From the NCBI GenBank assembly GCA_050180705.1, contig JBFXDX010000004.1:1-64000 (forward strand): a stretch of DNA of 64,000 nucleotides. The letters are read 5' to 3'. This stretch comes from SB25 sp050180705. Lineage in GTDB: Bacteria > Bacteroidota > Bacteroidia > Bacteroidales > Tenuifilaceae. The notes under the pieces are model-generated. The model made no database searches. It had not been told where the DNA came from and saw only the letters and a program-made list of their open reading frames with translations. Shown here piece by piece: positions 61,473-64,000 of the stretch. Each line of letters starts with the position of its first letter. Position 1 is the stretch's first letter. A program made the position numbers and the translations under genes.

Positions 61473-62921
61473 ATGGCTAACTTGGGCAACTCAAATCTAG
61501 CAGTTGTGAGCAAGAGAATACAGGCTTTTAAATACATATTTTTCGACTTTTTAGGTAGTGCTACAGCATGGGTTATATTTAATATTTACCGAAAGAAAGT
61601 TATTGAATCGCAACTATTCGGAATTGATGTTACATTTAATCCAAATCTAAAGTTTTATATCGGAATTATCATTTTCCCAATTTTCTGGGTATCTCTGTTT
61701 GGGCTTGCAGGCTACTACCATGATGTTTTCCGAAAATCGAGATTAAAAGAATTAAGCGCATCTATTGGATATACTTTGCTAGGATGTTTGCTCATATTCT
61801 TTGCAATGCTGTTGGACGATTATATCGTCTCGTATAAAAGTTACTATAAGATTCTTCTTAGCCTATTCACGCTCATCTTTACACTGACTTATTTCCCCAG
61901 ATTAATTCTTACAACAAGAACAATACACCAAGTTCACACCCGAAAAATAGGATACCCTTCGATTATTGTTGGAAATGGGCAAAAGGCCGCCAATCTCTTT
62001 AACGAATTAGAGACGGAAAACAAATCGCAGGGCTATAAGATTCTAGGCTATATTGCGGTTAACAAACGAAATCCTGATTTGCTGGAAGAAAAACTCCCTC
62101 GATTGGGAGAACTCGGATCGATTGGCAAAATAGTAAGAGAACTTAATATTGAGGAAGTAATACTCGCTACGGAAAAAGAGAATCCAGAAACTCTAACCAA
62201 AATAATCAACGAAATATTACCGCTTAACGTACTAATAAAGGCTATTCCTAGCATGTACGATCACCTTTCGGGCAGAGTTAAAATGACTGGAATTCTTAAT
62301 GCGCCGCTTCTAAATATCTCATTTGAACTAATGCCTCCGTGGCAGGCAAACCTCAAACAAGTAATAGACTATACTTTTGCTTCCATTGCCTTAATTATTC
62401 TTTTCCCGTTAATCATAACATTAGCTATAATTATAAAATTAACGTCGAAAGGTTCAATCATGTACAAGCAGGAACGTATTGGACAATACGGAAAGCCTTT
62501 TACACTGCTCAAGTTTAGAAGCATGCGCGAAGATTCTGAACTTCAAGGTCCAGCCCTTTCGAGCAAGAACGACCCAAGGGTTACTCCAGTTGGACGATAT
62601 ATGCGAAAAACCCGGCTCGATGAACTGCCCAATTTTATCAACGTGATTAAGGGTGACATGTCTCTTGTTGGACCTCGACCCGAAAGGCAACACTACATCG
62701 ACCAAATACTTCAGGTTGCTCCACACTATATCCATCTGCAAAAGGTAAAACCGGGCATTACATCGTGGGGGCAAGTAAAGTATGGATATGCCGAAAATGT
62801 ATCGCAAATGGTTGAGCGGCTTAAATACGATCTGCTTTATCTTGAGAATATGTCGCTTTTTGTCGATTTCAAAATAATTATCTATACGCTTATAACCGTA
62901 ATCCGCGGACGGGGCGTTTAA
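61473..62921 (+). CDS. Undecaprenyl-phosphate sugar phosphotransferase (WcaJ-like)
   Basis: A protein of 482 residues of the polyprenyl glycosylphosphotransferase family. Four or five membrane helices fill residues about 25-140, followed by a CoA-binding-like Rossmann domain (YPSIIVGNGQKAANLFNEL), one more helix and the C-terminal catalytic domain. Key catalytic motifs are KLTSKGSIMYKQERIGQYGKPFTLLKFRSM (in two parts), TRLDELPNFINVIKGDMSLVGPRP and KPGITSWGQV. It transfers a sugar phosphate to undecaprenyl phosphate to begin surface polysaccharide or O-antigen. The last 4 bp overlap the convergent thpR gene. Confidence 0.93.
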   Translation: MANLGNSNLAVVSKRIQAFKYIFFDFLGSATAWVIFNIYRKKVIESQLFGIDVTFNPNLKFYIGIIIFPIFWVSLFGLAGYYHDVFRKSRLKELSASIGYTLLGCLLIFFAMLLDDYIVSYKSYYKILLSLFTLIFTLTYFPRLILTTRTIHQVHTRKIGYPSIIVGNGQKAANLFNELETENKSQGYKILGYIAVNKRNPDLLEEKLPRLGELGSIGKIVRELNIEEVILATEKENPETLTKIINEILPLNVLIKAIPSMYDHLSGRVKMTGILNAPLLNISFELMPPWQANLKQVIDYTFASIALIILFPLIITLAIIIKLTSKGSIMYKQERIGQYGKPFTLLKFRSMREDSELQGPALSSKNDPRVTPVGRYMRKTRLDELPNFINVIKGDMSLVGPRPERQHYIDQILQVAPHYIHLQKVKPGITSWGQVKYGYAENVSQMVERLKYDLLYLENMSLFVDFKIIIYTLITVIRGRGV

Positions 62922-63478
62922 ATCAGTTCGATTGTCTCGATTGGTCTATAAATTGAACCTTGAGGAGTAAGTGTACTCTGGTAGAATACAACCCTTTTAA
63001 CTTGGACTTTTTGCAATGTCACTCCTTTATAACTTTCTATAATCTGTCGAAGCTTCATTTTGTCATTTAAAAACTTAACTCGTCCCAAGGTAAGATGAGG
63101 CTTAAACATTTTATTCTCATCCTCGAAACCAAACGGCAGCAAAACCTTATCGACAAGTCGCTTTATGTTCATTATATCTTGGCTATACTCTATTCCAGCC
63201 CAAATAACCTTAGGTTCTGGTTTTCCGAAAGAGCCCACACCTTTTATCTCAATCTGAAAAGATTTTGAATTGCTTAAGCCGTTTCTCAACGATTCCGAAA
63301 TATCACCAACACTTTTCATAGAGGTTTCCCCAAGAAACATCAGCGTTAAATGTATTGTTTTCGAATCGACCCACTTTACGCTATCATTTTTTAAAACAGA
63401 TTTTAACTTATTCCAAAGATTGACGAGTTCGCTCTCTGGCGTAATATCAATTGCTATAAAAGTTCTGATAGTTGTCAT
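62918..63478 (-). CDS. thpR: RNA 2',3'-cyclic phosphodiesterase
   Basis: A protein of 186 residues from the ATG at 63476-63478. It belongs to the 2H family, with two HxT motifs: HLTLMFLG near residue 42 and HLTLGRVKF near residue 130. These are the catalytic pair of the LigT/ThpR group, which opens 2',3'-cyclic phosphates at RNA ends. A longer frame from 63502 adds eight residues before the usual start. Confidence 0.9.
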   Translation of the reverse strand: MTTIRTFIAIDITPESELVNLWNKLKSVLKNDSVKWVDSKTIHLTLMFLGETSMKSVGDISESLRNGLSNSKSFQIEIKGVGSFGKPEPKVIWAGIEYSQDIMNIKRLVDKVLLPFGFEDENKMFKPHLTLGRVKFLNDKMKLRQIIESYKGVTLQKVQVKRVVFYQSTLTPQGSIYRPIETIELI

Positions 63479-63550
63479 CGCTGTTGAGTTATAAATATCC
63501 ACAAATAAACAAAAAAGTAGTATATTGTATCAAAATAAACCAAACTAACC

Positions 63551-64000
63551 ATGAACGCTCATAAAAAATTTGCCGTAATACTCTCGGGAAGCGGAGTCTT
63601 CGATGGCTCCGAAATTCACGAAGCAGTTATGACTCTTTATGCTATAGCCCTAAACAACTGCTCGTATCAAGTATTTGCCCCCGATATGCCCCAATATCAC
63701 GTAATAAACCACACCAATGGAAGCGTGATGAACGAAACTAGAAATGTGCTAGTTGAATCGGCACGCATTTCGAGAGGAACCATAAAACCGCTAAGCGATT
63801 TTAATGCAGAATTTTACGATGCTCTTATTTTCCCTGGCGGATATGGTGCTGCCAAAAACCTCTCAACATGGGCCTTCGATAACGAAAATTGTACTGTAAT
63901 CGACGAAGTTAGCCGAGCAATCAAAGAGATGCATGCTCTGCATAAACCAATTGGAGCACTATGCATTTCGCCCGTTTTGCTTGCAAAAGTACTCGGAAAC
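63551..64000 (+). CDS. elbB: ElbB-like glyoxalase (DJ-1/PfpI family), partial
   Basis: The first 150 codons of a DJ-1/PfpI-family protein: FAVILSGSGVFDGSEIHEAV near the start, AEFYDALIFPGGYGAAKNLS in the middle, and the nucleophile-elbow cysteine in KPIGALCISPVLLAKV. It matches the isoprenoid-biosynthesis-associated ElbB group, which has glyoxalase III activity in E. coli. The gene runs off the window end. Confidence 0.9.
   Translation, partial: MNAHKKFAVILSGSGVFDGSEIHEAVMTLYAIALNNCSYQVFAPDMPQYHVINHTNGSVMNETRNVLVESARISRGTIKPLSDFNAEFYDALIFPGGYGAAKNLSTWAFDNENCTVIDEVSRAIKEMHALHKPIGALCISPVLLAKVLGN

Overview
The window is bacterial and very probably from the phylum Bacteroidota, most likely order Bacteroidales or Marinilabiliales. 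The evidence is AT-rich DNA, promoters with the Bacteroidota -7 element TAnnTTTG, LytTR/LytS two-component pairs, proteins of the DUF5916 and DUF2851 types, an arm-binding Bacteroidota-type integrase, and long runs of MacB/FtsX permeases. No species name can be supported.

Layout. Positions 1-4.8 kb are a decaying region. It holds a tolC pseudogene truncated onto an RND-permease remnant, a DoxX-like membrane protein, a LytTR regulator with its LytS-type kinase, an integrase broken by an amber codon, and tRNA-Pro(CGG). From 4.8 to 12.1 kb come a frameshifted DUF5916 outer-membrane protein, a second LytS/LytTR pair, a PfkB sugar kinase and a GH13 alpha-amylase. From 12.4 to 25.1 kb is core genome: DUF2851, a K+ channel with an RCK domain, an RmlD-like reductase, rpsO, pnp with a structured leader, a prolyl oligopeptidase, a deoxynucleoside kinase, an abundant OmpA/TPR-like lipoprotein, a SpoU methyltransferase and sucC.

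From 25.1 to 29.1 kb is an accessory island with REP-like hairpins and an XRE regulator. It also holds two gene units (a SIR2-like protein and a small lipoprotein). Each gene is bracketed by its own complementary end sequences and preceded by a near-identical 276-bp module, which resembles integron gene cassettes without an integrase. From 29.1 to 50.4 kb is one export locus. TolC, a membrane-fusion protein, a four-helix-bundle protein, one LolD/MacB-type ATPase and six paralogous MacB-like permeases lie on the minus strand, divergent from an NtrC-type regulator and its kinase.

From 50.4 to 56.1 kb are a small membrane protein, an arginine deiminase-like enzyme, a 42-bp tandem repeat, an 80-bp direct repeat pair flanking a PEGA-like lipoprotein, and an AT-rich two-gene unit. 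That unit is a PIN-GNAT-PUA/EVE-like fusion overlapping an ASCH protein, and it may be an undescribed RNA-directed conflict or modification system. From 56.1 kb to the end the core genome resumes with gcvP, a metallo-beta-lactamase-fold hydrolase, pcm, a degenerate Gfo/Idh-like protein, an undecaprenyl-phosphate sugar transferase, the RNA 2',3'-cyclic phosphodiesterase ThpR and the start of elbB.

The three two-component systems each have candidate direct-repeat operators close to their own promoters. This suggests autoregulation. For the first LytTR system, the DoxX-like gene is a likely co-target.
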